Below, in pieces: positions 35,928-44,998 of a stretch of 64,000 bases of DNA. Numbering within the stretch: position 1 is the first letter of the stretch; every line of letters begins with the position of its first letter. This DNA comes from Burkholderia latens (GTDB lineage: Bacteria; Pseudomonadota; Gammaproteobacteria; Burkholderiales; Burkholderiaceae): the NCBI RefSeq assembly GCF_902499045.1, contig NZ_CABVPL010000015.1, positions 1 to 64,000 of the forward strand, written 5' to 3'. The notes under the pieces are model-generated. The model made no database searches. It was given only the letters and a program-made list of their open reading frames with translations, and was not told the DNA's origin. The translations under genes and the position numbers were made by a program.

Positions 35928-38900
35928 TCAGCGCGCGGCGCTCGCCACGTCCGCGCGCGGTGCGAGCGCGCGCAGCGTTTCCTTGATCGTCGACACGCGG
36001 ATCGCGAGATCGGGCGAGCGCGTCTCGATGCGCAGCTTGTCCTGCCCCGCGAGCTTGATGTGCCGGTGCTTCTGCACCATCTCGATGATGCGCATCGGAT
36101 CGATCGGCGGATTGGGCTCGAACTGCAGCCCGATCGCGGCCTCGCTCGCGTCGATCTTCACGATGCCGAGAGGTTTCGCGGCGATCCGCAACCGGTGCGT
36201 CTCGACGAGCGCGTGCGCCTGCGGCGGCAGCTTGCCGAAGCGGTCGATCAGCTCTTCCTGGATCCCGTCGATCGCGTCGCCGTGCTCGCAGTTCGCGAGC
36301 CGCTTGTACAGCGACAGCCGTTCCTGCACGTCCGCGCAGTAGTCGGCCGGCAGGATCGCGGGCGCGTGCAGGTTGATTTCGGTCGTCGCGGCGAGCGGCG
36401 CGGTGAGGTCGGGCTCCTTGCCGTTCTTCAGCGCCTTCACCGCGTCGTTCAGCATGTCGGTGTAGAGCTGGAAGCCGATCTCGTGGATTTCGCCCGACTG
36501 CTTGTCGCCGAGCACTTCGCCGGTGCCGCGGATCTCGAGGTCGTGCATCGCGAGGTAGAAGCCCGAACCGAGTTCCTCCATCTGCTGGATCGCTTCCAGC
36601 CGGCGCTGCGCCTGCTTGGTCAGCGACTGCGGATCGTGGACGAGCAGGTACGCATACGCCTGGTGGTGCGAACGGCCGACGCGACCGCGCAGCTGGTGGA
36701 GCTGCGCGAGGCCGAACTTGTCCGCGCGGTGCATGATGATCGTGTTCGCGCTCGGCACGTCGATGCCGGTTTCGATGATCGTCGTGCACAGCAGCACGTT
36801 CGCGCGCTGCGCGACGAAATCGCGCATCACGCGTTCGAGTTCGCGCTCGTGCATCTGGCCGTGCGCGATCACGATGCGCGCTTCGGGCACCAGTTCCTCG
36901 AGCATCGCCTTGCGGTTCTCGATCGTCTCGACCTCGTTGTGCAGGAAGTACACCTGGCCGCCGCGCTTCAGTTCGCGCAGCATCGCCTCGCGGATCACGC
37001 TTTCTTCCTCGCGGCGCACGAAAGTCTTGATCGCAAGCCGCTTCTGCGGCGCGGTCGCGATCACCGAGAAGTCGCGCAGCCCTTCGAGCGCCATCCCGAG
37101 CGTGCGCGGGATCGGCGTGGCCGTGAGCGTCAGCACGTCGACTTCCGCGCGCAGCGCCTTCAGCGCTTCCTTCTGGCGCACGCCGAAGCGGTGTTCCTCG
37201 TCGATGATCACGAGGCCGAGCCGCTTGAACTGCACGTCGGACGACAGCAGCTTGTGCGTGCCGATCACGATGTCGACGCTGCCTTCGTTGATCTGCGCGA
37301 TCGCCGCGTTCACTTCCTTCGTCGTCTTGAAGCGCGACAGCTCGACGATGCGCACCGGCCAGTCAGCGAAGCGGTCGGCGAAGGTCTGCGTGTGCTGCTC
37401 GGCGAGCAGCGTGGTCGGCGACAGCAGCGCGACCTGCTTGCCGCCCATCACGGCGATGAATGCCGCGCGCAGCGCGACCTCGGTCTTGCCGAAGCCGACG
37501 TCGCCGCACACGAGGCGGTCCATCGGCTTGCCGCTCGTCATGTCGCCGATCACGGCCGCGATCGCCGCGGCCTGGTCGGGCGTTTCCTCGAAGCCGAAGC
37601 TCTCCGCGAACTTCACGTAGTCGCGCGGGTCGAGTGCGAACGCATGGCCTTCGCGTGCCGCGCGGCGCGCGTACAGGTTCAGCAACTCGGCGGCCGTGTC
37701 GCGGATCTGCTGCGCGGCCTTGCGCTTCGCGCGCTCCCACTGGCCGGAGCCCAGCGCGTGCAGCGGCGCGCTGTCGGGGTCGGCGCCGCTGTAGCGCGAA
37801 ATCACGTGCAGCTGCGCGACCGGCACGTACAGCTTGCTGTCGCCCGCGTATTCGAGGTGCAGGAACTCCGTCTCGCCTTCGCCGAGATCCATCGACACGA
37901 GGCCCATGTAGCGGCCGATCCCGTGCTGCGCATGCACCACCGGATCGCCGACCTTCAGTTCCGACAGGTCGCGCACCATCGCGTCGACGTTGCTCGCCTG
38001 TTCCTGGCGGCGGCGCCCGGCGCGGCGGCCGAGCGCGCCGTAAAGCTCGGTTTCGGTGACGATCGCGTAGCCTTCGCCCGGGACCGCGAAGCCGTTCGCA
38101 AGCGGCGCGACGCCGAGCGCGAACGGGGCGTCGCTTTCGAGCCAGCCCGCGAAGTGGTCGTTCGACGCGGGGCGCAGGTGATGCTCGGCGAGCAGTTGCA
38201 GGATCGTTTCGCGGCGGCCGGTCGACTCGACCGTCAGCAGCACGCGCTTGCCCGACGATTCGACGAACGTGCGCAGCGCGGCGAGCGGGTCGTCCGCATG
38301 GCGATCGACGGTCAGCTCGGGCAGGGCCGTCGCCCAGCCGCCGGCCGGCTGCGCGGGCAGCACGACGCGCGCGAACGGCTTCGCGAACGCGAAGAAATCC
38401 TCGTCGGACAGGAACAGGCGCTGCGGCTCGAGGATCGGCCGCTCGCGGTCGTGCGCGAGAAACGCGTAGCGCTGCTTCGTGTCGGCGGTGAAGCGGCGGA
38501 TCGATGCGTCGAGATCGCCGGCGAACACGAGGTGCGCGTCATGCGGCAGGTAATGGAACAGCGTGGCCGTTTCGTCGAAGAACAGCGGCAGGTAATACTC
38601 GATGCCGGCCGACGGCACGCCGTTGCCGATGTCCTTGTAGATCGGCGCGCGGCTCGGATCGCCTTCGAAGGTCTCGCGCCAGCGGCTGCGAAACGCCGTG
38701 CGCGCGGCTTCGTCGAACGGAAATTCGCGGCCGGGCAACAGGCGCACGTCGCGCACCGGGTACAGGCTGCGCTGCGTATCGGGATCGAACGCGCGGATCG
38801 AGTCGACCTGGTCGTCGAACAGGTCGATCCGGTACGGCAGCGGCGAGCCCATCGGATACAGATCGATCAGCGAGCCGCGCACGCAGTATTCGCCGGGCCG

Positions 38901-39398
38901 CACGACCTGGCTCACGTGCTCGTAGCCGGCCAGCGTGAGCTGCGCCTTCAGCTTCGCCTCGTCGAGCCGTTCGCCCTGCGCGAACGCGAACGTGTACGCG
39001 GCCATGAACGACGCGGGCGGCATCCGGTACAGCGCGGTCGTCGCGGGCACGAGCAGGATGTCGCAACGGCCCTCGCCGAGGTCGTGCAGCGTCGCGAGGC
39101 GCTCGGACACGAGATCCTGGTGCGGCGAGAACGTGTCGTAAGGCAGCGTTTCCCAGTCCGGCAGCAGGCGCACGCGCGCATCGGGCGAGAAGTAGCGGAT
39201 TTCCTGAGACAGCCGCTGCGCGTCGACCGCGTTCGCACAGATCACCGCGAGGAGCGGGACCGCGTCGCGGTTGTCGGCGAGATAGCGGGCGATGGCGAGT
39301 GCGTCGGCGGAGCCGTGTGCGCCGTCGAAGGCGAACCGCTGGCCCGGTTTGACGCGGGCGACGGGCGAGGCGAACGGTGTGGAAGCGTTGTCTGGCAT
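35928..39398 (-). CDS. mfd: Transcription-repair coupling factor
   Basis: 1156 residues, full length for Mfd. The UvrB-homologous N-terminal module comes first, then the RNA-polymerase interacting domain (VGDPVVHAQHGIGRY near 490). The superfamily 2 translocase follows with Walker A GDVGFGKTE and box II DEEHRFGV, then the TRG region and the autoinhibitory C-terminal TRCF domain. It displaces stalled RNA polymerase and recruits UvrA. ATG 39398 (MPDNAST) was chosen; the open frame reaches 39587 only by chance. It is divergent from ispD. Confidence 0.97.
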   Translation of the reverse strand: MPDNASTPFASPVARVKPGQRFAFDGAHGSADALAIARYLADNRDAVPLLAVICANAVDAQRLSQEIRYFSPDARVRLLPDWETLPYDTFSPHQDLVSERLATLHDLGEGRCDILLVPATTALYRMPPASFMAAYTFAFAQGERLDEAKLKAQLTLAGYEHVSQVVRPGEYCVRGSLIDLYPMGSPLPYRIDLFDDQVDSIRAFDPDTQRSLYPVRDVRLLPGREFPFDEAARTAFRSRWRETFEGDPSRAPIYKDIGNGVPSAGIEYYLPLFFDETATLFHYLPHDAHLVFAGDLDASIRRFTADTKQRYAFLAHDRERPILEPQRLFLSDEDFFAFAKPFARVVLPAQPAGGWATALPELTVDRHADDPLAALRTFVESSGKRVLLTVESTGRRETILQLLAEHHLRPASNDHFAGWLESDAPFALGVAPLANGFAVPGEGYAIVTETELYGALGRRAGRRRQEQASNVDAMVRDLSELKVGDPVVHAQHGIGRYMGLVSMDLGEGETEFLHLEYAGDSKLYVPVAQLHVISRYSGADPDSAPLHALGSGQWERAKRKAAQQIRDTAAELLNLYARRAAREGHAFALDPRDYVKFAESFGFEETPDQAAAIAAVIGDMTSGKPMDRLVCGDVGFGKTEVALRAAFIAVMGGKQVALLSPTTLLAEQHTQTFADRFADWPVRIVELSRFKTTKEVNAAIAQINEGSVDIVIGTHKLLSSDVQFKRLGLVIIDEEHRFGVRQKEALKALRAEVDVLTLTATPIPRTLGMALEGLRDFSVIATAPQKRLAIKTFVRREEESVIREAMLRELKRGGQVYFLHNEVETIENRKAMLEELVPEARIVIAHGQMHERELERVMRDFVAQRANVLLCTTIIETGIDVPSANTIIMHRADKFGLAQLHQLRGRVGRSHHQAYAYLLVHDPQSLTKQAQRRLEAIQQMEELGSGFYLAMHDLEIRGTGEVLGDKQSGEIHEIGFQLYTDMLNDAVKALKNGKEPDLTAPLAATTEINLHAPAILPADYCADVQERLSLYKRLANCEHGDAIDGIQEELIDRFGKLPPQAHALVETHRLRIAAKPLGIVKIDASEAAIGLQFEPNPPIDPMRIIEMVQKHRHIKLAGQDKLRIETRSPDLAIRVSTIKETLRALAPRADVASAAR

Positions 39399-39504
39399 AG
39401 GGACGGCAGGGTGGCGGGCACGGGCGCGGCACGGCGCGCCGGTCGAGACGAAAGACCTATTATAAAATCCGCTTCTCGATTTCACCTTTCCGGCGTTTTC
39501 TTTC

Positions 39505-40215
39505 GTGACTCCCCGACTTTTCGCCCTGATTCCCTGCGCCGGCACGGGCAGCCGCTCCGGTTCGGCCGTGCCGAAGCAATATCGCACGCTCGCCGGCCGC
39601 GCGCTCCTGCATTACACGCTCGCCGCGTTCGATGCGTGCAGCGAATTCGCGCAGACGCTCGTAGTCCTCGCGCCCGACGACACGCATTTCGATGCGCGCC
39701 GCTTCGCGGGCCTGCGCTTCGCGGTGCGCCGTTGCGGCGGCGGCTCGCGGCAGGCGTCGGTGCTCAACGGGCTGCTCGAACTCGGGGAATTCGGCGCGAC
39801 CGACCGCGACTGGGTGCTCGTGCACGACGCCGCACGCCCGGGCATCACGCCCGAGCTGATCCGCACGCTGGTCGCGACGCTGAAGGACGATCCGGTCGGC
39901 GGCATCGTCGCGTTGCCGGTCGCCGATACGCTCAAGCGCGTGCCGGCCGGCGGCGACGCGATCGCGCGCACCGAGCCGCGCGACGCGCTGTGGCAGGCGC
40001 AGACGCCGCAGATGTTCCGCATCGGCATGCTGCGCGACGCGATCCTGAGCGCGCAACGGGAAGGGCACGACCTGACCGACGAAGCCAGCGCGATCGAATG
40101 GGCGGGCCATACGCCGCGCGTCGTGCAGGGCAGCCTGCGCAACTTCAAGGTCACGTACCCGGAAGATTTCGCACTCGCGGAAGCGATTCTCGCGCGCGCC
40201 ACGCACGCTTCCTGA
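39505..40215 (+). CDS. ispD: 2-C-methyl-D-erythritol 4-phosphate cytidylyltransferase
   Basis: 236 residues. The nucleotide-binding N-terminus is [21 protein letters not shown], followed by the RQASVLNGL segment and [10 protein letters not shown] with the catalytic Asp. Third enzyme of the MEP isoprenoid pathway, forming CDP-ME from MEP and CTP. Translation starts at GTG 39505 with little leader after a candidate TATAAA-like element near 39460. IspF, two steps later in the pathway, follows 28 bases downstream. Confidence 0.96.
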   Translation: MTPRLFALIPCAGTGSRSGSAVPKQYRTLAGRALLHYTLAAFDACSEFAQTLVVLAPDDTHFDARRFAGLRFAVRRCGGGSRQASVLNGLLELGEFGATDRDWVLVHDAARPGITPELIRTLVATLKDDPVGGIVALPVADTLKRVPAGGDAIARTEPRDALWQAQTPQMFRIGMLRDAILSAQREGHDLTDEASAIEWAGHTPRVVQGSLRNFKVTYPEDFALAEAILARATHAS

Positions 40216-40243
40216 CTTTCACTTCATCTCAACCGGACTACGC

Positions 40244-40729
40244 ATGGATTTCAGAATCGGACAAGGCTACGACGTGCACCAGCTCGTCGAAGGGCGCCCC
40301 CTCATCATCGGCGGCGTGACGATTCCGTACGAGCGGGGCCTGCTCGGCCACTCGGACGCGGACGTGCTGCTGCACGCGATCACCGACGCGCTGTTCGGCG
40401 CGGCGGCGCTCGGCGACATCGGCCGTCATTTCTCCGACACCGACGCGGCGTTCAAGGGCGCGGACAGCCGCGTGCTGCTGCGCGAATGCGTGGCGCGCGT
40501 GAAGGCGGCCGGCTTCGCGATCCAGAACATCGACAGCACCGTGATCGCGCAGGCGCCGAAGCTCGCGCCGCATATCGACGGGATGCGCGCGAACATCGCG
40601 GCCGATCTCGGGCTGCCGCTCGAGCGCGTGAACGTGAAGGCGAAGACCAACGAAAAGCTCGGCTACCTCGGCCGCGGCGAGGGCATCGAGGCGCAGGCCG
40701 CCGCGCTGCTGGTGAAGCAGGGCGCGTGA
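40244..40729 (+). CDS. ispF: 2-C-methyl-D-erythritol 2,4-cyclodiphosphate synthase
   Basis: 161 residues, standard length. N-terminal [14 protein letters not shown] supplies the Zn-binding Asp and His, [14 protein letters not shown] supplies a further metal ligand, and the C-terminal [16 protein letters not shown] is the family signature. It cyclises CDP-ME 2-phosphate with release of CMP. The ATG is preceded by a weak purine-rich stretch and lies 28 bases after ispD. Confidence 0.97.
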   Translation: MDFRIGQGYDVHQLVEGRPLIIGGVTIPYERGLLGHSDADVLLHAITDALFGAAALGDIGRHFSDTDAAFKGADSRVLLRECVARVKAAGFAIQNIDSTVIAQAPKLAPHIDGMRANIAADLGLPLERVNVKAKTNEKLGYLGRGEGIEAQAAALLVKQGA

Positions 40730-40800
40730 GCGCCCGAGGCCGGCTCGACGCCGGCCGCCTGCGGTGCCCGACGTGCGCCGTCGTGGCGCCGCCGGAATGA

Positions 40801-40830
40801 AAAAATGCCACGCGCTTGCGTGGCATTTTC
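40801..40830. terminator. Bidirectional intrinsic terminator between ispF and ahpD
   Basis: AAAATGCCACGC pairs with GCGTGGCATTTT around a short GCTT loop. A-rich left and T-rich right flanks let it work for both convergent transcripts. Confidence 0.9.
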
Positions 40831-40863
40831 GTTGGCCGGGCCGGTGCGGCCCGGCGTTGCCGC

Positions 40864-41391
40864 TTACTCGCCTTCGGCGGCGATCACCTGCGCGGCGGCG
40901 TTGATCACCGACGCGATGCGGCCGACGTCGCGCAGCTGCGTCGTCGTCATCCCTTGCTCGTTCTTCAGCAGCGCGTAGTGCGACTTCACGCAGAAGTGGC
41001 ACTTGCCGACGATCGACGCGGCGAGCGCGTACATCTCGAACCGGCGCTTGTCGACGCCGCCGTGCGACGCATACGCGCCCATGCGCAGTTCCGCGCGCTG
41101 CGTCTTCAGGTCGGCGTCGTCGGCCATCTCGACATACGGATACCAGGTGTTGTTCATCCCCATCAGCGCGGCCGCCGTCAGCGCGCCGTTCGTTTCTTCG
41201 GGCGACAGCACGCCGGCTTCGCGGATCGCCTTCACGAGCACCGTGCTCTTTGCCGCGACAGCCGCCGCCAGCGCGACGCCGACCGCGTCGTTACCTTCGA
41301 GCGACGAGCGCGAGATCGTGCCGTCGAGGTTCAGGCGAATGTCCTTCGCGTAGTCGGGAATACGTGCCTTAATCGAATCGATGAATTCCAT
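40864..41391 (-). CDS. ahpD: Alkylhydroperoxidase AhpD
   Basis: 175 residues of the carboxymuconolactone decarboxylase fold. The catalytic CxxC is Cys131-His-Phe-Cys134, followed by the proton-relay SHY. In mycobacteria AhpD, with lipoyl partners, re-reduces AhpC; here it is the second gene after ahpC, 76 bases downstream and behind a terminator-like hairpin. It starts at ATG 41391, with a weak purine-rich site. Confidence 0.95.
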   Translation of the reverse strand: MEFIDSIKARIPDYAKDIRLNLDGTISRSSLEGNDAVGVALAAAVAAKSTVLVKAIREAGVLSPEETNGALTAAALMGMNNTWYPYVEMADDADLKTQRAELRMGAYASHGGVDKRRFEMYALAASIVGKCHFCVKSHYALLKNEQGMTTTQLRDVGRIASVINAAAQVIAAEGE

Positions 41392-41414
41392 TGATATCTC
41401 CTATGATTTGGCCG

Positions 41415-41455
41415 TTAAAAAAGCCCGCAGGCAGAACGCGCGCCGCGGGCTTCGT
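41415..41455 (-). terminator. Terminator/attenuator between ahpC and ahpD
   Basis: Read on the minus strand, GAAGCCCGCGG pairs with CTGCGGGCTT (stem arms at 41443-41452 and 41421-41430 on the plus strand), followed by TTTTTTAACGG. It lies between the two peroxide-defence genes, so ahpD is expressed by readthrough or from its own promoter. Confidence 0.8.
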
Positions 41456-41467
41456 GCATCGATACGC

Positions 41468-42016
<549 letters not shown>

Positions 42017-42098
42017 GCGGATACTCCTGTGTGAGTTGGGAAGAAGACTGAGTCAAGCTACCTCGGTGCTGCAACGTTGATGTGACAGCATGACCCAA

Positions 42099-42127
42099 AC
42101 TATAACACTATTAACAAATCACTTCAA
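42099..42127 (-). promoter_or_regulatory. sigma70 promoter of ahpC in an AT-rich block
   Basis: On the minus strand, TTGAAG (-35, 42122-42127) and TATAGT (-10, 42099-42104) are separated by exactly 17 bases, placing the transcript start about 75 bases before the ahpC ATG. The block 42096-42165 is far more AT-rich than its surroundings and contains several CTAT/ATAG tetramers of the kind used by OxyR. Their spacing does not fit the full OxyR consensus well. Confidence 0.65.
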
Positions 42128-42204
42128 TAGATTTTGACTAAGGATTCTCATAGTTTTTTCAACCGCTCCGATAGTGTGACGCGCAAGAAACATGCGCGGA
42201 CGCG

Positions 42205-43566
42205 TCACGCGGTCGCACGCGCCTTGCCGGCGCCGGGGAATTCGAGCGTGACTTCGAGGCCCGCTTCCGGGCTGCGGTTACGCAGGCGCAGCGCGCCGCG
42301 ATAGCGGCCCACGAGACGCAGGACGATCGCCATGCCGAGCCCCGTGCCGTCCGCCTTGGTGCGCGCCGTGTCGACGCGGTAGAACGGCCGCATCACGAGC
42401 GGCAGCTGATCCTCGGGAATGCCGGGGCCCTCGTCGCTCACCGACAGCTCGACGCGCGCGTGCGTCACGCGTGTCTCCAGCGTGATGCGGGAGATGCCGT
42501 CGTCGCGGCTCTGGCCGTATTTGCGCGCGTTCTCGACGAGGTTGCCGATCACGCGGCGCATGTCGGTTTCGTCGGCCTCGATCACGGCACTCGGCGCGAG
42601 CCGCGTGCGGATCTGGACGCCATCCTCGCTCGATACGCGCGCGGCGACTTCATGCGCGATCGACGACAGGTCGACCGGCTCCGGCTTGCGCTGGCTCGGC
42701 CGCGCGTAGTCGATGAAGGCCGCGATGATGCGGTCCATCTGCTCGATGTCGTCGACCATTGCGTCCTTGGTCGCCTGGTCGGACGGGCTCATCTCGGTCT
42801 CGAGCCGCAGCCGCGCGAGCGGCGTGCGCAGGTCGTGCGAGATGCCGGCGAGCATCAGCGCGCGGTCCGCCTCGAGCTGCTCGAGGTCGCGCACCATCTG
42901 GTTGAAGCTGCGGTTGGTCTCGGCCGCGACGCCCATTCCGCGCTCGGGCAGCGGCTCGGGCGCCTGTCCCGAACCGACTTGGCGCGCGGCGAGCGCGAGC
43001 CGCGAGAACGGCCGGTTCACGAGGCTCGTGATGAACGCGGAGCCGAACAGCGACAGCGCGAGCGCGAACAGGCCCCAGCCGGCCCACTGCAGGCCCGTGA
43101 CGTTGTCGAGCTGGTCGCGATCGAGCGCGACCCAGTAATCGTCGTCGTCGATCTTGAAGCTGATCCACACGCCCGGGATGTCGTTGACCGACTGCGCGAT
43201 CACGGTATCGTCGCCGAGCCGGCTGCGGATGTCGTGCTCGATCAGGCGGTTCAGCGATTCGTCGGGCTGCAGCTTGAACTTGTCGGTTTTTTCGCGCGGG
43301 TAGACGCGCACGCCCTCGTTGCTCTCCAGATCCTGCAGCAGCGCGCGCCGCAAGTCGGGATCGGAATAGAGCAGGGCGGTGCGCGTGAGCTTCACGACCG
43401 CGACTAGCTGGAGCGCGACGCGCTGCGCGCGCGGCTCGCGCTCGATCACGCGAAAGCTTTGGAACCACGCGGCGAGACTGACCGAGATCAGCAGCGCGAT
43501 CAGCAGGAAGGTGCGCCAGAACAGCCCGCCGAACGCGAGCTGAAGGAGGCGCCGGTCGATACGCAT
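42205..43566 (-). CDS. envZ: Sensor histidine kinase, EnvZ/RisS type
   Basis: 453 residues. TM1 at ~15-35, a periplasmic sensor of about 120 residues and TM2 at ~161-183 precede a HAMP domain. The dimerisation/phosphoacceptor helix has GISHDLRTPLARLR (His244). The ATPase domain contains NLVENARKYG (N box), SDEGPGIPE (G1) and GTGLGMAIV (G2). It phosphorylates the response regulator encoded 40 bases upstream in the same operon. The pair resembles the Bordetella RisA-RisS / Burkholderia OmpR-EnvZ systems. Confidence 0.93.
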   Translation of the reverse strand: MRIDRRLLQLAFGGLFWRTFLLIALLISVSLAAWFQSFRVIEREPRAQRVALQLVAVVKLTRTALLYSDPDLRRALLQDLESNEGVRVYPREKTDKFKLQPDESLNRLIEHDIRSRLGDDTVIAQSVNDIPGVWISFKIDDDDYWVALDRDQLDNVTGLQWAGWGLFALALSLFGSAFITSLVNRPFSRLALAARQVGSGQAPEPLPERGMGVAAETNRSFNQMVRDLEQLEADRALMLAGISHDLRTPLARLRLETEMSPSDQATKDAMVDDIEQMDRIIAAFIDYARPSQRKPEPVDLSSIAHEVAARVSSEDGVQIRTRLAPSAVIEADETDMRRVIGNLVENARKYGQSRDDGISRITLETRVTHARVELSVSDEGPGIPEDQLPLVMRPFYRVDTARTKADGTGLGMAIVLRLVGRYRGALRLRNRSPEAGLEVTLEFPGAGKARATA

Positions 43567-43606
43567 GGGACGGGCCGTGGACGGGCGAAACCGGAAAGAA
43601 AGAAGG

Positions 43607-44341
43607 TCAGGCAGCGCCGTCCGGGATGAACACGTAGCCGAGGCCCCAGACGGTCTGGATGAAACGCGGGCTGCCCGGATCCGGTTCGATCAGCTTGCGC
43701 AGGCGCGAGATCTGCACGTCGAGGCTGCGGTCGAACACTTCGTATTCACGGCCGCGCGCGAGCTCCATCAGCTTTTCGCGCGACAGCGGCTGGCGCGGAT
43801 GGCGCGCGAACACCTTCAGCACCGAGAATTCGCCCGTGGTGAGCGGAATTTCCTGGCCGGACTTCGTCAGCGTGCGCGTCGCGAGGTTCAGCGAGAACTC
43901 GCCGAACTCGAACACCTCGGTGGTTTCCGACGGCGCGCCAGGCAGCTCGGCCGGCGCCTGACGGCGCAGCACCGCGTGAATGCGCGCGACCAGTTCGCGC
44001 GGGTTGAACGGCTTCGGCAGATAGTCGTCGGCGCCCATTTCGAGACCGACGATGCGATCGACGTCCTCGCCCTTCGCGGTGAGCATGATGATCGGCGTGC
44101 GATCGTTGCTGCCGCGCAGCCGGCGGCAGATCGACAGGCCGTCCTCGCCGGGCAGCATCAGGTCGAGCACGAGCAGGTCGAAGCGCTCGCGCACCCAGAG
44201 CTTGTTCATCGCCGTCGCGTTCTCCGCGACGTATACGTTGAAGCCCTGCTCGCCGAGATAACGGCGCAGCAGGTCGCGCAGGCGCGGGTCGTCGTCGACG
44301 ACGAGAATCTTGGAGGGGTTTTTCGTTTCCATGAGCGGCAT
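43607..44341 (-). CDS. ompR: OmpR-family response regulator
   Basis: 244 residues. Receiver domain with the acidic pocket VVDDD, phosphoacceptor Asp60 in LLVLDLMLP, and Lys in DYLPKPFN. The winged-helix DNA-binding domain (~140-240) ends in QTVWGLGYVFIPDG, as in OmpR. Start is either ATG 44341 or ATG 44332 (METKNPSK), which is the more usual beginning. Two TGTAAC boxes about 45-55 bases upstream may be its own binding site. Confidence 0.94.
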   Translation of the reverse strand: MPLMETKNPSKILVVDDDPRLRDLLRRYLGEQGFNVYVAENATAMNKLWVRERFDLLVLDLMLPGEDGLSICRRLRGSNDRTPIIMLTAKGEDVDRIVGLEMGADDYLPKPFNPRELVARIHAVLRRQAPAELPGAPSETTEVFEFGEFSLNLATRTLTKSGQEIPLTTGEFSVLKVFARHPRQPLSREKLMELARGREYEVFDRSLDVQISRLRKLIEPDPGSPRFIQTVWGLGYVFIPDGAA

Positions 44342-44385
44342 CTTATCGCGAATGGGAAATCACGCACGGTCGCGTATTTTCGCGC

Positions 44386-44410
44386 GTTACAGTCCGTTAC
44401 AAAATTTACC
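44386..44410 (-). promoter_or_regulatory. Tandem TGTAAC direct repeat upstream of ompR
   Basis: On the minus strand TGTAAC occurs twice with 10-base periodicity (plus-strand GTTACA at 44386-44391 and 44396-44401), and a third degenerate copy (TTTAC at 44405) lies next to them. Direct repeats one helical turn apart are the usual binding pattern of OmpR-family dimers, suggesting autoregulation. Confidence 0.5.
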
Positions 44411-44599
44411 CGTAGTGTCGCGTGGAGTAAAGGCACGCTATAGAGATTCCTTTACTCGAAGCCGAAATTCGGTAGATACTCCCCTGCACTCCATCTTTCA
44501 TCTTTGTACACCCGAATTCCGCAGGGTTTTTCAAGTACCAGAGGTAACCGGTTGCCGCGTGACGAAGGGAACAAATCGACCAGAGAAGCGAGGACGGTC

Positions 44600-44878
44600 A
44601 TGCGATCTGCCCGGATTGCACTGATGCTGACGATCGCACTTGCCGGTCCATATGCGTCGAACTTCGCGTATGCGCAGCGCCCGGAGCCGGGCGCCTCGTC
44701 GCGCAAGCTGCAGCGCGGCAAGGCGCCGCAGTCCGACCGCGCTGCCGACATGGCGGTCCGCTCCGCCGTGCCCCCCGATCTCGAACAGCGCCGCCGCGAC
44801 GGGCACATGACGCCCGAGGAGCGCCACCTGCTGCGCCAGCACATCGAGGACGCCGTTCGCGAGCTGTACAAGCGCTGA
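44600..44878 (+). CDS. Small exported protein of unknown function
   Basis: 92 residues from ATG 44600 with an AGGACGG ribosome-binding site. A signal peptide (MRSARIALMLTIALAGPYASNFAYA) is probably cleaved after residue 25. The mature part is short, very basic and charged, with an LRQHIEDAVRELYK helix at the end. No recognised domain. It is divergent from ompR, so it may be a target of that regulator. It is followed 120 bases later by the DUF1800 gene. Confidence 0.75.
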   Translation: MRSARIALMLTIALAGPYASNFAYAQRPEPGASSRKLQRGKAPQSDRAADMAVRSAVPPDLEQRRRDGHMTPEERHLLRQHIEDAVRELYKR

Positions 44879-44998
44879 CCCACATGCGCGTTCCGCGGCC
44901 GCGGAAAGATTCCGTAGCAATTTTCCGGTCAACTTGCGCAGGCGTGCTGCCGTTGAACCGGCATCCGCACCGCCGGTGCGTTCCGGGAGTTCACGACG

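Noticed and set aside
33445-36789. 1114-codon minus-strand frame spanning the dehydratase and argE
   Set aside because: Out-of-frame reading of two well-recognised genes; low-complexity Arg-rich sequence.
35208-40319. 1703-codon open frame on the plus strand opposite argE, mfd and neighbours
   Set aside because: Arg/Ala/Val/His-rich composition without domains. It is the antisense shadow of GC-rich genes with strong third-position bias, and mfd on the other strand is full length.
42099-42165. Full OxyR binding site upstream of ahpC
   Set aside because: Several ATAG/CTAT tetramers exist, but the four-box spacing of the consensus is not met. It is recorded only as AT-rich promoter DNA.
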